Assembly (NCBI GenBank): GCA_030323885.1
Contig: CM059190.1
Span: 107,289,590 to 107,353,589 of the forward strand
DNA: 64,000 bases
From: Branchipolynoe longqiensis
Lineage: Eukaryota > Annelida > Polychaeta > Phyllodocida > Polynoidae
Direction: 5' to 3'
The notes under the pieces are model-generated. The model was not told where the DNA came from. It made no database searches and saw only the letters and a list, made by a program, of their open reading frames with translations. Every line of letters begins with the position of its first letter. Position 1 is the stretch's first letter. The position numbers were made by a program, and so were the translations under genes. Of this stretch, positions 31,740 to 41,759 are shown piece by piece.

Positions 31740-33185
31740 CTGACACATCAACACACTGGAGGCCATCCCATAATAGAAGGGATCAGATGGAGCTCTCTGT
31801 AAATTTGCTGTCTGGAAGTTCAAACCCGTCACAGAGGCTTAGTCAGTGCTGTCGATGACAGTAACGCTGGCTTCAATAGGAATTAGGTCAAGTAGATTAA
31901 ACTCCGCTGTCAGCTTGGATGAAAGCTTTCATCTGCTGCTACTTTCACAACACGCAATCTGATTGGCTAATTGTATTTACTGATCGTTTGTTAGGAGAAC
32001 AATGCTTTTGGAACAGATCCAATATTCTCGCTAATTCTGATTTTCCCCAAGAGACGGTAGAGTGAGAATCAACTCAGGCTTCCTCCACTGAGTCACCTGA
32101 CTATGTCTTCTGACCCTGACCTAAGCTCTTTAAGTTTGAAATCCACGATCCTCAGATTTGATCTGGTTCCTTTAATTTTCAGGAGAAGCAACACTGTGTT
32201 GAGAAAAGAAATCATTTAATCCACTAAACACTTTGAACAACAACAAAATTGCAAATATAGTGAACTGACAAGATTGATGACGACTGCACCCAGCAGGCCT
32301 TCCCCACCTCGAGCTGAGCTCTAAGCTTCGTGAGGAGATCTGGGTGGTCCTAGTTTGAATACGTAATTGACTGGCGCAGCAAACCCATCCCTCCCAGCGA
32401 ACTGACTAAATCTCCCGCCAAAGGAGGACCTAAGTCATGTGACACAATTAGTAAATACTTGCACTTATGGCACTGTTAGTGTGAGTAGGCACTAGTGGCA
32501 CTGTTAGTGTTAGTAGGCACTAGACTTATGGCACTGTTAGTGTTAGTAGGCACTAGTGATGACAACACAACACCTTCAAAACAGCAGCCATTCTGAGGCA
32601 AGGGCCAATAAAAGCATGACATGGCATATACAACCTGGTAACCTGTTCCGTGAAGTGGGACCCAGAAACACAATAGACGCAATCATCATTCGAGAAGTTC
32701 ACTAGACATGGAGATGGGTAATTATAATCCTTCAATCCTTCAATCCTTCAGTTCAATCAAATTTCCCACCCAAAAAACACCCATGCTTGATATGCTAATG
32801 AAGCCTAGTTTCTTCTCTGTCTTTCATTAGTGGTTATTTTTAGCTCAGGTCACTGTACTCACCAAGGTTTCAATTTTAGGGAAGGGAGTAGCTCAGACTG
32901 GATGAAAACAAACTTGGCGAGCATGCTCAGAGCTGCCGATGGTACCTCCCAACAAGTGTCCATTGACTGTAATTTATTTCATAATAATAATTAAAAATCA
33001 GATATCCTAAAAGACAAACGAACAAGCTTTAATTTCATATAAATTGTATTTCAAACCAACCAGAATTAATGAAGATTGGAGTGTTTTTAAAAGGGTTAAA
33101 ATATGTCAAATTTCGTGCTGCGGACACCGTACACGCCCACTTTGGAGTACCTAATAATAATTAATATCTTACAGGATGAGCTGCA
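31740..33185. other. AT-richer non-repetitive stretch, no gene recognised
   Basis: About 1.4 kb of ordinary complexity, the longest array-free tract in the left half. Open frames are under 70 residues and unrecognised. It has a small triple repeat of GGCACTGTTAGTGTTAGTAG at 32468-32560 and GCTAATGAAGCC-type AT-rich sequence beyond it. Confidence 0.5.
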
Positions 33186-33189
33186 CGTG

Positions 33190-33282
33190 TGGGATGTCTG
33201 TTTGGGATGTCTGTTTGGGATGTCTGTTTGGGATGTCTGTTTGGGGTGTCTGCTTGGGATGTCTGTTTGGGATGTCTCCTCG
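33190..33282. repeat. 13-bp minisatellite (GGGATGTCTGTTT), ~7 copies
   Basis: TTTGGGATGTCTG repeats with one GGGGTGTCTGCTT variant. The tail at 33283-33310 is a decayed continuation. Confidence 0.95.
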
Positions 33283-33339
33283 TGATGACTGTTTGGTATG
33301 ACTGTTTGAATGGAAAAGGACTGCATTTTATGTTTCGTT

Positions 33340-33392
33340 CCCCGTCCTGATATAACCTTAGATGTTGCCAGGAGGTAAAATTCCAACAACCA
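33340..33392 (+). mobile_element. SINE family A, isolated 3' tail
   Basis: GTCCTGATATAACCTTAGAT, then GTTGCCAGGAGGTAAAATTC and CAACAACC. The body is absent. Confidence 0.75.
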
Positions 33393-33471
33393 ACTCACAT
33401 ATGCTACGCTCCCAGCAAGGCGTATCTACACTTACTGATGCCAACAACAGATATACCTGTGGGCCATGTAG

Positions 33472-33795
33472 CATGTATGTTACTTTTGAACACGTGGAGG
33501 CTGAGGTGGATTGGAAAGTGTGTGTTTGTCGGTGCAGCCGTCTGCCCTCAGTCATGTATGTTACTATTGAACATGTGGAGGCTGAGGTGGATTGGAAAGT
33601 GTGTGTTTGTCAGTGCAGCCGTCCGCCCTCAGTCATGTATGTTACTATTGAACATGTGGAGGCTGAGGTGGATTGGAAAGTGTGTGTTTGTCGGTGCAGC
33701 CGTCTGCCCTCAGTCATGCATGTTACTATTGAACATGTGGGGGCTGAGGTGGATCGGAAAGTGTGGGTTTGTCGGTGCAGCCCTCCGCCCTCAGT
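33472..33795. repeat. 81-bp minisatellite, four complete copies
   Basis: Units start at 33472, 33553, 33634 and 33715, exactly 81 bp apart. Since 81 is 27 codons, the plus-strand frame from 33362 to 33814 repeats a 27-residue block. Differences between copies are mostly replacement changes (for example F/I, R/Q, L/P, Y/H, W/R), which speaks against coding. Confidence 0.96.
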
Positions 33796-34053
33796 CATGT
33801 ATTTGGTTTACTAAAACTCAACTCAACTCAAACTGGTTTATTCGCTCTTATAGGATACGTGGACCTCCCTGTATCTAGGTGTTAGTTCCTCGTTATGCCG
33901 CAGTAGCGCTGTCTCTGTGTGTGTATGGGGGGTGGGGGGGTCCCTATCTATTCACCACTGGAACAGTCGATCATCAGACAGTCACCTCAATAACACTGAA
34001 TAAATCTCAGTTTTAATTAGGTCACATGGCCCAGGTTCTACAGCCGAAACACA

Positions 34054-34388
34054 CCGGGCGTGGTGGGCGAATCGGTAGAGCGCAGGCCTCGTGTGCGGAA
34101 GATCGGGAGTTCTTGAGTTCAGTTCCCGGTCTAGTCAAACCAATGACTTAAAAATTGATACTTGTCGCTTCCTAGCCTGGTTCTCGGCATTATTAGGATA
34201 GGGCAAGGGCTGGTTAGCTCGGTGTTAGGATAATGTGACTGAGTGGAATATCGGGTCATGGTGCCAGCAGCTTGATTTCCCAGTGGGGCAGCACTATAAA
34301 ATCGATATGAGTGCGTACTGTCACAAGTCGGTACCTGTCCTGATATGACCTTAGATGTTGCTAGGATGTAAAACAACAACAAACAAAC
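34054..34388 (+). mobile_element. SINE family A, full length; best reference copy
   Basis: The head CCGGGCGTGGTGGGCGAATC with GGTAGAGCGCAGGCCTCG is tRNA-like; the B-box region is GAGTTCAGTTCCCGG. The body includes CTTGTCGCTTCCTAGCCTGG and GGCATTATTAGGATAGGGC. The central segment is GATATCGGGTCATGGTGCC-like. The tail GATATGACCTTAGATGTTGC then (AAC)n. About 335 bp. The A/B-box spacing and T-arm fit a tRNA-derived SINE. Central-domain SINE superfamilies are known in molluscs; which one this belongs to needs a search. Confidence 0.9.
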
Positions 34389-34400
34389 AGCCGAAGCAAG

Positions 34401-34545
34401 ATGGCGGGTCGGGTCGCGTCCACTTCAAACAGCACCTCCCCGCTCCCCATCTCCCCCCCCCCCCCCATCTCCTCCCGCCTCTCCTCCCCGGCCTGGAGCG
34501 GCATCTTCACGGGTGGCATGTACTACAGGTGCTGCTTCTCTCTGG
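34401..34545 (+). CDS. possible first coding exon, unrecognised (weak)
   Basis: An AAGATGGCGGG context, which fits both a Kozak start and a YY1-type motif common at animal transcription starts, opens a frame beginning M-A-G-R-V-A-S-T. It is followed by a Ser/Pro-rich stretch and ends with G-G-M-Y-Y-R-C-C-F-S-L before a donor-like GG|GTGAGC at 34546. Another donor-like CAG|GTGCTG is at 34529. GC content is high. The frame includes a long C run (~34446-34465), typical of low complexity. No family is recognised. A SINE ends a few bases upstream and no downstream exon is evident, so it may be chance. Confidence 0.15.
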
Positions 34546-34565
34546 GTGAGCCCGCCCCCATCCTG

Positions 34566-34680
34566 CCCCTTCCTGTCACCTGCTGCCGCCACCCACCGCC
34601 TCCCGCCGCCTCCCGCCACCTCCCGCCGCCTCCCGCCGCCTCCCGCCACCTCCCGCCGCCAACACCCGCCCCCCACCAGC
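34566..34680. repeat. CCGCCTCCCGCCACCTCCCG repeat
   Basis: About eight units of CCTCCCGCCNCC, 9-10 bp. Confidence 0.93.
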
Positions 34681-34759
34681 CAAACACCCACCTCTACACA
34701 CAACTCCACACAGCTTGTTTCCGGTCGCTGTGTCGACCCTGGGTTATTAGCATCGCTCA

Positions 34760-35845
34760 GCAAGGGGCCAATCAGAGCGCGGCTTACATACAGACACGGC
34801 GCGGGGAGCCAATCAGGGCGCTGCGTACATAGGGACATGGCGTAGGGAGCCAATCAGGGCGCTGCGTACATAGGGACATGGCATAGGGAGCCAATCAGGG
34901 TGCTGCTTACATACGGACATGGCGCAGGGAGCCAATCAGGGTGCTGCTTACATACAGTCATGATGAAAGGAGCCAATCAGGGTGATGCATACACATGGAC
35001 ATGGTGCAGGGAGCCAATCAGGGTTATGCATACATACGGACATGGTGCAGGGAGCCAATCAGGGTTATGCTTATATACAGACATGATGCAAGGCAGACAA
35101 TCGGGGTGCTGGTGACATACAGACACGGCATGGGGCAGCCAATCAGGGTGCTGCTTACACACGGACATGCTGCAGGGCAGCCAATCAGAGCACTTCTTAC
35201 ATATGGACACGGTGTGGGGAGCCAATCTGGGTGCTGCTTACATATGGGCATGGCACAGGGCAGCCAATCAGAGTGCTGCTTACATATGCACATGCCACAT
35301 GAAGCCAATCAGGACACTGCTTACATACAGAGATGGCACGGGAAGCCAATCAGGGTGGTGCTTACATATGGACATGGCACAGGGCAGCCAATCAGGACAA
35401 TGCTTACATATGGAAATGGTGCGGGAAGCCAATCAGGATGGTGCTTACATATGGACATGGTGCAGGGCAGCCAATCAGGACAATGCTTACATATAGACAC
35501 GTCATGGGAAGCCAATCAGGGTGGTGCTTACATATGGACATGGCGCAGGGCAGCCAATCAGGACAATGCTTACATATGGACATGGCACAGGGAGCCAATC
35601 AGGGTGGTGCTTACATATGGACATGGCACAGGGAACCATTCAGGGTGCCACATAATATACACAGTGCAAGGCATCAAATCAGAGTGCTGTTGACATACGG
35701 ACTTGGCGCACACAGCCAATCAGGGCATTGCTGACATATGGATATGGCACTGGGCAGCCAATCAGGACACTGTTTAAATATGGAGACAGAATGGTCAGTC
35801 AATCAGGGTGCAGCTTACGAATGGAAGAGTCAGCCAATCAGGGTT
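34760..35845. repeat. 41-42-bp minisatellite carrying a CCAAT box in nearly every unit, ~27 copies
   Basis: Unit GGGAGCCAATCAGGGTGCTG then CTTACATACGGACATGGCGC. The GCCAATCAG core recurs at ~34766, 34808, 34849, 34890 and on at 41-42-bp steps to ~35833. It matches the NF-Y consensus RRCCAATSR. A few units have lost it (35097, 35637, 35675). Frames running through, such as 34995-35693, reflect the repeat. Confidence 0.96.
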
Positions 35846-35954
35846 TTCTTGTTCTTGAAGATTCATACTGCCTATTATGGATAAGCCTGAATAGACTTGT
35901 TTTCACCATTGGACAGTTTGTCGATAGAAAGCCCGAGCCTACACTTTTACCGAC

Positions 35955-36155
35955 CCAAGGGATTTTTAACCTCCCACACCACATAGACATGGTATGAGAG
36001 CAACTGGCCTTTGATGATGCTGTAAGTTATCCACAGTGGTGGAAATCCAAATTGGCAGAGGTGGCGGCACAGGGAATTGAACCACCAACCTTCAGATTAG
36101 GAGTCTGACCTAGAAAAAAGTCTGACACTCTAACCACTCCGCCACAGAGAACACC
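35955..36155 (-). mobile_element. second tRNA-derived SINE family, head and proximal body
   Basis: On the minus strand, GCGGAGTGGTTAGAGTGTCA is a good A-box; GACTCCTAATCTGAAGG is an anticodon-arm-like segment; GGTGGTTCAATTCCC is the B-box. A TCTAGGTCAGACT duplication of about 17 bases splits the head. Body motif GGGATTTTTAACCTCCCACA is on the plus strand. The duplication and poor acceptor stem rule out a working tRNA. Confidence 0.7.
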
Positions 36156-36384
36156 ATTTACATACGGTCATGGCGCAAGCCGGCCAGCCCGTTACCCGCG
36201 TATAGAGAGGTTAGTGTGACTGTGAGTGAATGACTATTTTCTATGTTCGGAATCGTTTTTCCAATGCAGGCATCATGTGTACCAGCATTTAACAAAACTC
36301 ACAGAAGTTGGCCTAACCCACCCCCACCCACGTGCACACAGCCCCACAATGCACCTGGTCCGTGACGTAATCCTTGCTCAACGT

Positions 36385-37163
36385 ACATACATACACGCCT
36401 ACATCCATCCACCCATACATACACACGTAAATACATACATACCTACATACACACCTACATCCATCCATCCATCCAACCATACATCAAAACATCCATACAT
36501 ACATACATACGTACATACATCTGTACATTGATACATCGATACATCCATATGTACATACATACATCCATACATAACTACATACATACATATCTACATCCAT
36601 CCATCCATAAATACACACCTACATACATAACTACATACACACCTACATCCATACTTACATACGTATGTATACATACATACATATCTACATACATACATAC
36701 ATAACTACATATACACCTACATCCATACATACATACTCACATACATGCATACATACATACATAACTACATATACACCTACATCCATCCATCCATACATCC
36801 ATACATATATATATACAAACCTACATACATACATACATAACTACATACACACCTACTCCATCCATCCATCCATACATACATACATAACTACATACACACC
36901 TACATCCATACATCCATCCATACATACATCCATACATACATTACCTACCTGCACACATACATACATATTCACACACATACATTACATACACATCTACATA
37001 CATGCCTACATACATACATACATACACACACACATACATACATACATACATACATACATACATACATACATACATACATACATACGTACGTACATACATA
37101 CATACATACATACATACATACATACATACATACATACATACATACATACATACATTACACACA
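36385..37163. repeat. (TACA)n array, degenerate left, pure right
   Basis: About 780 bp of CATACATACATA with CATCCATC and ACCTACAT interruptions. The last ~150 bp is almost uninterrupted, the youngest part. A 90-100-bp higher-order repeat (ACATAACTACATACACACCT) is visible at 36600-36910. Confidence 0.96.
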
Positions 37164-37219
37164 CACGCGCAGGCTGTCCGTGACGGGCCGTTGACGGCGT
37201 GAAGGGAACGGTTTGATGT

Positions 37220-37575
37220 AACTCTCACCAGGCGGCGCCACCACGTGCATCCCGGGGGAACCAGGCGGCGTCCGGCAGTGACCAGACGGAGCCCGGCAGA
37301 CGGAGCCCGGCGTGAAAAGCCGCCCGTCCGCCCTCAGCGGCCCGGGATGAGAGGCGGGCGGATAAAGCGCGACATGAGAGGCGGCACCGGCCCGCTACAA
37401 CAACACGCCGGGCCTCCTCACACACATGCCGGCGATAAGCCGGGCGGGGGGAGGGGCTGGGTGGGCCGGGCGGGGGCCGGGCCGGGCCGCGTCGCGAGCC
37501 GCCCAAGCCGATAAGGCGCACAGGTAGGGCCGGGCCGCGCCCCGGCAGTCAGTGAGGGGCGTGAGGCGGGAATAC
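37220..37575. other. CpG-rich GC-rich block
   Basis: Dense in CpG, with GGGCCGGGCCGCGTCGCGAG-type sequence and small repeats (GGAGCCCGGCAGAC twice). It could be an unmethylated promoter island or a GC-rich minisatellite remnant. No start codon, splice or family match is convincing. Confidence 0.5.
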
Positions 37576-37790
37576 ACACCCATACCCACACACACCACCC
37601 CCCCCCCCCAAACACATACATATATACACATATACACATACATACTAACATTCACACGGGTAACATGCATGGATACACATACATAGACACATGCATATAC
37701 ATGCTCGGACGTAACACAACAAAAAACAAAACAAACAAAACATGCATATACAGACACACACCTGACACACACCTGCACATGTATGCATTT
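37575..37790. repeat. ACATACA/CACACC low-complexity with poly-C
   Basis: CACACACACCACCCCCCC, then ATACATATATACACAT units and AAAACAAAACAAAC. Confidence 0.8.
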
Positions 37791-37959
37791 TTTTTTTGGT
37801 GACAAGTTTTTATATTCTGCCCATAACGTATAAGATCCCGTGAGGGTGCTTGTTTTCAACGCTGGACATAACCCATATATAATACCCTCGCACACCCTCA
37901 CACAAACAGTGACATTGATAGTTGATACAGACACATACTTAACAGAAAGTTTGTTTTAT

Positions 37960-38320
37960 TTAAAGTTGCGTAGTCCGATGGTTTTGGATTGCCGCCATTG
38001 TTCTGAGATCAATATTTTAGATTGATCATTATTACTGACTTTACTTTAGTGTGAAGTAACTTTTATTTTAAATGGTAAACTTTTGAGATATTTGAAGTGC
38101 AAACATGTCAAATTAGTTTTGGCAAGCATGCCAAAAGTCTGACACCATAGACTTCTGCAGTAACACTAACAGGTTCTATTAAATTGGCTCAGTATTCCCT
38201 TCTATGCAGAAACAAATGTTTAATAAGTGCACCAGTATCTAAGTTAGATATGTAGAATCAGATCTAGATAATTGTTTTGGTTTTGAAAATGTGATACTTC
38301 ATCGGACTATGCAGCTTTAA
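37960..38320. mobile_element. 361-bp MITE with TTAA-bounded inverted repeats (AGYTGCRTAGTCCGATG)
   Basis: The left end TTAAAGTTGCGTAGTCCGAT (from 37960) is inverted as CATCGGACTATGCAGCTTTAA at 38300-38320. Both ends sit next to TTAA, which fits a TTAA target duplication as used by piggyBac-type elements. The TIR does not start with the usual piggyBac CCC, so class is unsettled. Interior motifs: GAGATATTTGAAGTGCAAAC and ATAATTGTTTTGGTTTTGAA. Confidence 0.82.
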
Positions 38321-38327
38321 CGACACC

Positions 38328-38640
38328 TTTCGAACACATTGATTTTTATCATCGGCTATTGGACCTCAAACATATGATAATTCTGACATATTTCTTTGTA
38401 GAAAACCTGCTGCCACGACATAGACTACTCTTTCCGATAAGCAGCAAAGGGTCTTTTATATGCACTTTCCCACAGACAGGAGAGCACATGCCACAGCCTC
38501 TGATGAACCAGTTGTGGACCACTGGTTGGAACGGAAAATGGCAGAAACTGCAAATGTGTCCACTGAACAGGATCGATCGGATGACAAACACCTTCACAGA
38601 TGGACACTCTACCGCCTGAGCTACGTCCCGCTCCCCTTAG
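38328..38640 (-). mobile_element. tRNA-derived SINE of a family widespread in molluscs
   Basis: From right to left: tRNA-like head (minus strand GGGACGTAGCTCAGGCGGTA, B-box region TCGATCC), then the body read on plus as CGATAAGCAGCAAAGGGTCT, TTTATATGCACTTTCCCACA and GACAGGAGAGCACATGCCAC, then ATCGGCTATTGGACCTCAAA at the 3' end. I recognise this body from molluscan SINEs. It lies immediately beside the MITE at 37960-38320, and no functional tRNA or protein is encoded. Confidence 0.85.
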
Positions 38641-39150
38641 ACACATACGCATACACATACGCATATATACACATACATCCTTCACGACGTCCCACCCCGG
38701 CCTCCGCCCGGCCTCCACCCCGCCTCCCCCTGTGGCATCCTCCCCTGGCCTCCCATCCCGGCCTCCCCCCATGGCCTCCTATATTCCTAGTCCCACCCCG
38801 GACTTCGCCCGCGGCCTCCCGCACCACAAATCACGCCGGGACTTCGGGGGAGACCTGACCGTCTGAGATGAGCTTTAGCGGTTCCTTTGAGATTGTCCAA
38901 TCCCCATAACACCCCCCCGCCACACTCCACCCCACCTTGCCCTCCCCACGCGCCCCCTGGTGATGAACCCGGTGGTTCAGTCGGGATGTGACTGTGTGTC
39001 GCCTCAAATAAGCGGTGCCGGGCGCCGTGTTGTGAGTGAGTGTTTGCCGCCTGGTCCCGGCCCCGGCCGGTAGAACAGGCGGCCAGCCTGAGCCGTCTGT
39101 CAACAACCGCCACACGGGGAACACGGCTCTCAATGGCGACTCCACGCTCC
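38640..39150. other. GC-rich mixed stretch, no gene recognised
   Basis: A C/T-rich CCTCCGCCCGGCCTCC repeat (38690-38790) and CpG-rich unique sequence to 39150. A CTCF-like site is at 38950-38963. Confidence 0.45.
38950..38963 (-). promoter_or_regulatory. CTCF-like site TCACCAGGGGGCGC
   Basis: The reverse complement of 38950-38963. One mismatch at the first base of the CTCF core. Confidence 0.35.
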
Positions 39151-39161
39151 AAATTTGTTAA

Positions 39162-39415
39162 ACGCCCCCCCCCCCCTCAACCCCCTCCACCCCCCCACTC
39201 TCACCCCCTCCACCACACCCTCAACCCCCTCCACCACCACCTTCACCCCCAACCCCTCTCGTCACCCATTCGGTCCACTCGATACAAAGCCCCGACCTTC
39301 CACCCCACCCCCCCACTCTCCCCCCACACCCCACCCACACCTCCACCCCACCCCTTCTCGTCACCCACTCACAGTACACCCACACCTCCCCCATTCAGCC
39401 TAATCCCCCCTCACA
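39162..39415. repeat. C-rich CCCCCTCCACCACC low-complexity
   Basis: CCCCCTCCACC, CACCCCACCC and TCGTCACCCA units. Confidence 0.85.
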
Positions 39416-39419
39416 CCTG

Positions 39420-40035
39420 GCCCGGTATAGGCGGGCCCTCAGGCTCGCCGCAGCCTCTCAATCCCCATGTCTTTAGGCTCGGTCAGGCCGGGGGGATTGT
39501 GCCCGGTGATCGTGCCGACCGGGCCGGGGGACAGGGCGCTGGGCGGGCTGTTCAAACACAGCTGACGAGATCTGCGGGCGGCGCTTTGTGAAGCGGACCG
39601 CAGACGATAACCTTTTCACGCGCCGTCAATTTGGCGCCAAAAATAATTCCGTCCAGCATTTGCGTTTAATCCTGCTCCTTTGGGCGGATCCTCTCCAGGG
39701 TCGGCCCAGACGAGGCCAACTTTCTCCCGTAACCAAACTCGCGTTTATTCCGATGGAAGAAGCGAATTATTCGCCGGGCGGGAGAAAGCAGACGACATTT
39801 CGCGGGCTTCCTGTGTGCGCTGGTTGCCGCGTGTAATTGCAGGGCTGTTCACGTAGCCGCGGGTTGTGGGAGACGCGGGAAATTAGACCACGTGACCGGT
39901 ACCAGCGTCAGCAGAACAGTTAACACGCCCCTAATTTCAGCTGGCCGTAAAATGAGCGGAAATTGATCAACTTGTTATTGACACGCGCCGCTTATTGAAA
40001 GCGAGGGATGAGTCACTTCCGGTCAAAGGGAGAAT
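39420..40035. other. array-free CpG-rich block with dense putative regulatory words
   Basis: About 600 bp without repeats. It contains TTTGGCGCCAAAAATAATTC (E2F-like plus homeodomain-like words), GCGTTTAATCC, GCGAATTATTCGCC, CACGTGACCGG and ATGAGTCACTTCC (AP-1-like). It also contains GCAGACGAC (39788). Reading frames are short and unrecognised. It looks like an enhancer or other conserved non-coding element, which is inference only. Confidence 0.4.
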
Positions 40036-40044
40036 GCATGGGAC

Positions 40045-40190
40045 TGGGAGGGCAGCCGCGGGTAGAGGAGGGAGGGGGAGGGGGAGAGGAGGGGAGGGGG
40101 TAGAGGGGGGATGGGTAGAGGAGGGATGGGGGGATGGGAGGGGGTAGAGGAGGGAAGGGGTGGGGGGATGGGAGGGGGGAGTATGAGAGT
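40045..40190. repeat. GGGAGGGGGTAGAGGAGGGA low-complexity
   Basis: G/A-rich units of ~18 bp. Confidence 0.9.
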
Positions 40191-40500
40191 ATAGTAGACA
40201 ACATAGTTCATGACCCTCACACAGAGTACGCATATGACGCATGCAGCAGACGACATGTAACCAATGAGGCAGACAAACTGTTTAAAGAGCGATTTAATTA
40301 GATAACTCAATGGATCAGGCCGTTATTGTGTGTGTAAAACCAACTCTGCTTTTAACAGAGTTGTTATCATTGTTCAATTTGATATTTTCCTCTCGGAGCC
40401 ACCGGGATCATATCACACGGGGTTCAGTACAGACGACCTACACACTGACAAACCGATCACGTGACAGACGCCAAGCTTTCGAGAGCGTTCAAGTAGTTGT

Positions 40501-40552
40501 GTATTGTTGTCTTACGTCCTAGCAACATCTAATGTCATATGAGGACGGTGCT
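40501..40552 (-). mobile_element. SINE family A, isolated tail
   Basis: GTCTTACGTCCTAGCAACAT then CTAATGTCATATGAGGACGG, the reverse complement of the SINE 3' end. Confidence 0.7.
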
Positions 40553-40699
40553 TTGAGGTAGTTTCCAAACCCATGTATGCAATCGTAAAACCTGTTACTG
40601 ATGTAGACTTCGTCAATTGTCAGATCTGGAAACCCTTCCGAGGGAACAAGATCCGATGGCACACGACCCGGAGGGCACAAAATCGGAGGGCACAATATT

Positions 40700-41128
40700 C
40701 GAATGATTCGAGATATTTAAAGTGTAAAACCCGCCGAATTAATGTTGGCATGCTTGTCAAAGTTGTGCAGAACCACTGTCTCTAACTATGTTGGCTATGT
40801 AGGTTCAAATCTAGATAAATGTTTCGCTTTTGAAAATTTGATTCGCCTATTGGAATAGACAACTTTAAGTATTAGTTACTTCTTAGAAGTGAATGCGAAG
40901 TCAATATAACAAAACTTGTTACTGCTGAATACCTCCCAAATTAGCCACTTTTATTTGAATTAAAGTTACTTCAAACTACGGTTCGATGGATTATAATCAT
41001 CAACCTAATATTTGTATCCTTTAAAAAACCCAATGTTACCTCAAACTAAGGTAGAGTTGATTATAATGATTAACCTACTATATTTATCTAAAATATTACA
41101 GACACTCAAAACGATCGGACTGCAGGTC
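40700..41128 (+). mobile_element. diverged copy of the TCCGATG MITE family, right part
   Basis: GAGATATTTAAAGTGTAAAA, then TCAAATCTAGATAAATGTTT and finally CGATCGGACTGCAGG near 41112-41126. It contains a duplicated ~90-bp segment (GATTATAATCATCAACCTAA at ~40990 and GATTATAATGATTAACCTAC at ~41052). The left terminus was not found. Confidence 0.5.
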
Positions 41129-41479
41129 CCTCTAGTGGAGGGGGGGGGGGGAGACGACCACAGCTCACCAAGTATTCACCGTCCCAATTAGCGGGGCGTA
41201 CTTAGTACAACGGCCCCACGTCGCGCCAGACAGAACACGAACATGACGTCACTTCACTAACAAATCGCCAGAAGGCAAATGTGATAAATGTGCGCAATGA
41301 AAGCAAAGCAAACAAACCGAATAGCAGTTGGAAACACCTGACAAAAACTGCAGAGCGGTTGTAGAAATGTGATAACATTCTGAACGCAGACGACAATTTC
41401 AGCTCAATCAGTAAAGGGTGTGTGTGTGTGTGGGGGGGGGGGACATATTGCTTCTCCATATCAATTAAACTTGGTGGAA

Positions 41480-41640
41480 AATAAAATGTGGGTCTGAGAT
41501 CCTGTGTGTGGACGGGGCCTGCGGGTGGCTGGGCTGGTTTTGGCGTGGGGGGTGATGGGTGGGGTGGGGTGATGGGTGGGGTGGGGTGGGGTGATGGGTG
41601 GGGTGGGGGTGGCGCTGTGTGCGGCGCCCCCTCCCGGCCC
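41480..41640. repeat. GGGTGGGGTGATGGGTGGGG repeat
   Basis: About six units in 41545-41615 with GC-rich flanks. Confidence 0.85.
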
Positions 41641-41759
41641 TCCACCCACTCCCCCCGCCCCTCCATCCCCGTCTTTGTGGCCGGTCCTGCCGCGGGTCGA
41701 TCCGCCCTCGTTTCCCGACAATGTCCGCACTCACCCACCGCTAAATTGGCCCGGCCGCG

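Noticed and set aside
28159..31832. Minus-strand open frames of 300-578 residues rich in Cys, Val, Gly, Ser
   Set aside because: They are translations of the 16-bp VNTR. All three frames are open because three units contain no stop, phase changes with indels, and residues change freely.
34054..34135. tRNA gene
   Set aside because: It has A-box- and B-box-like segments but is joined to a SINE body and tail, and the cloverleaf is not complete. The same applies to the heads at 10426, 16715-16788, 36060-36150, 46670-46724, 49436, 59393 and 60579.
34995..35693. 232-residue plus-strand frame
   Set aside because: It follows the 41-42-bp CCAAT array; units of 41 and 42 bp shift frame and the residues do not conserve a pattern.
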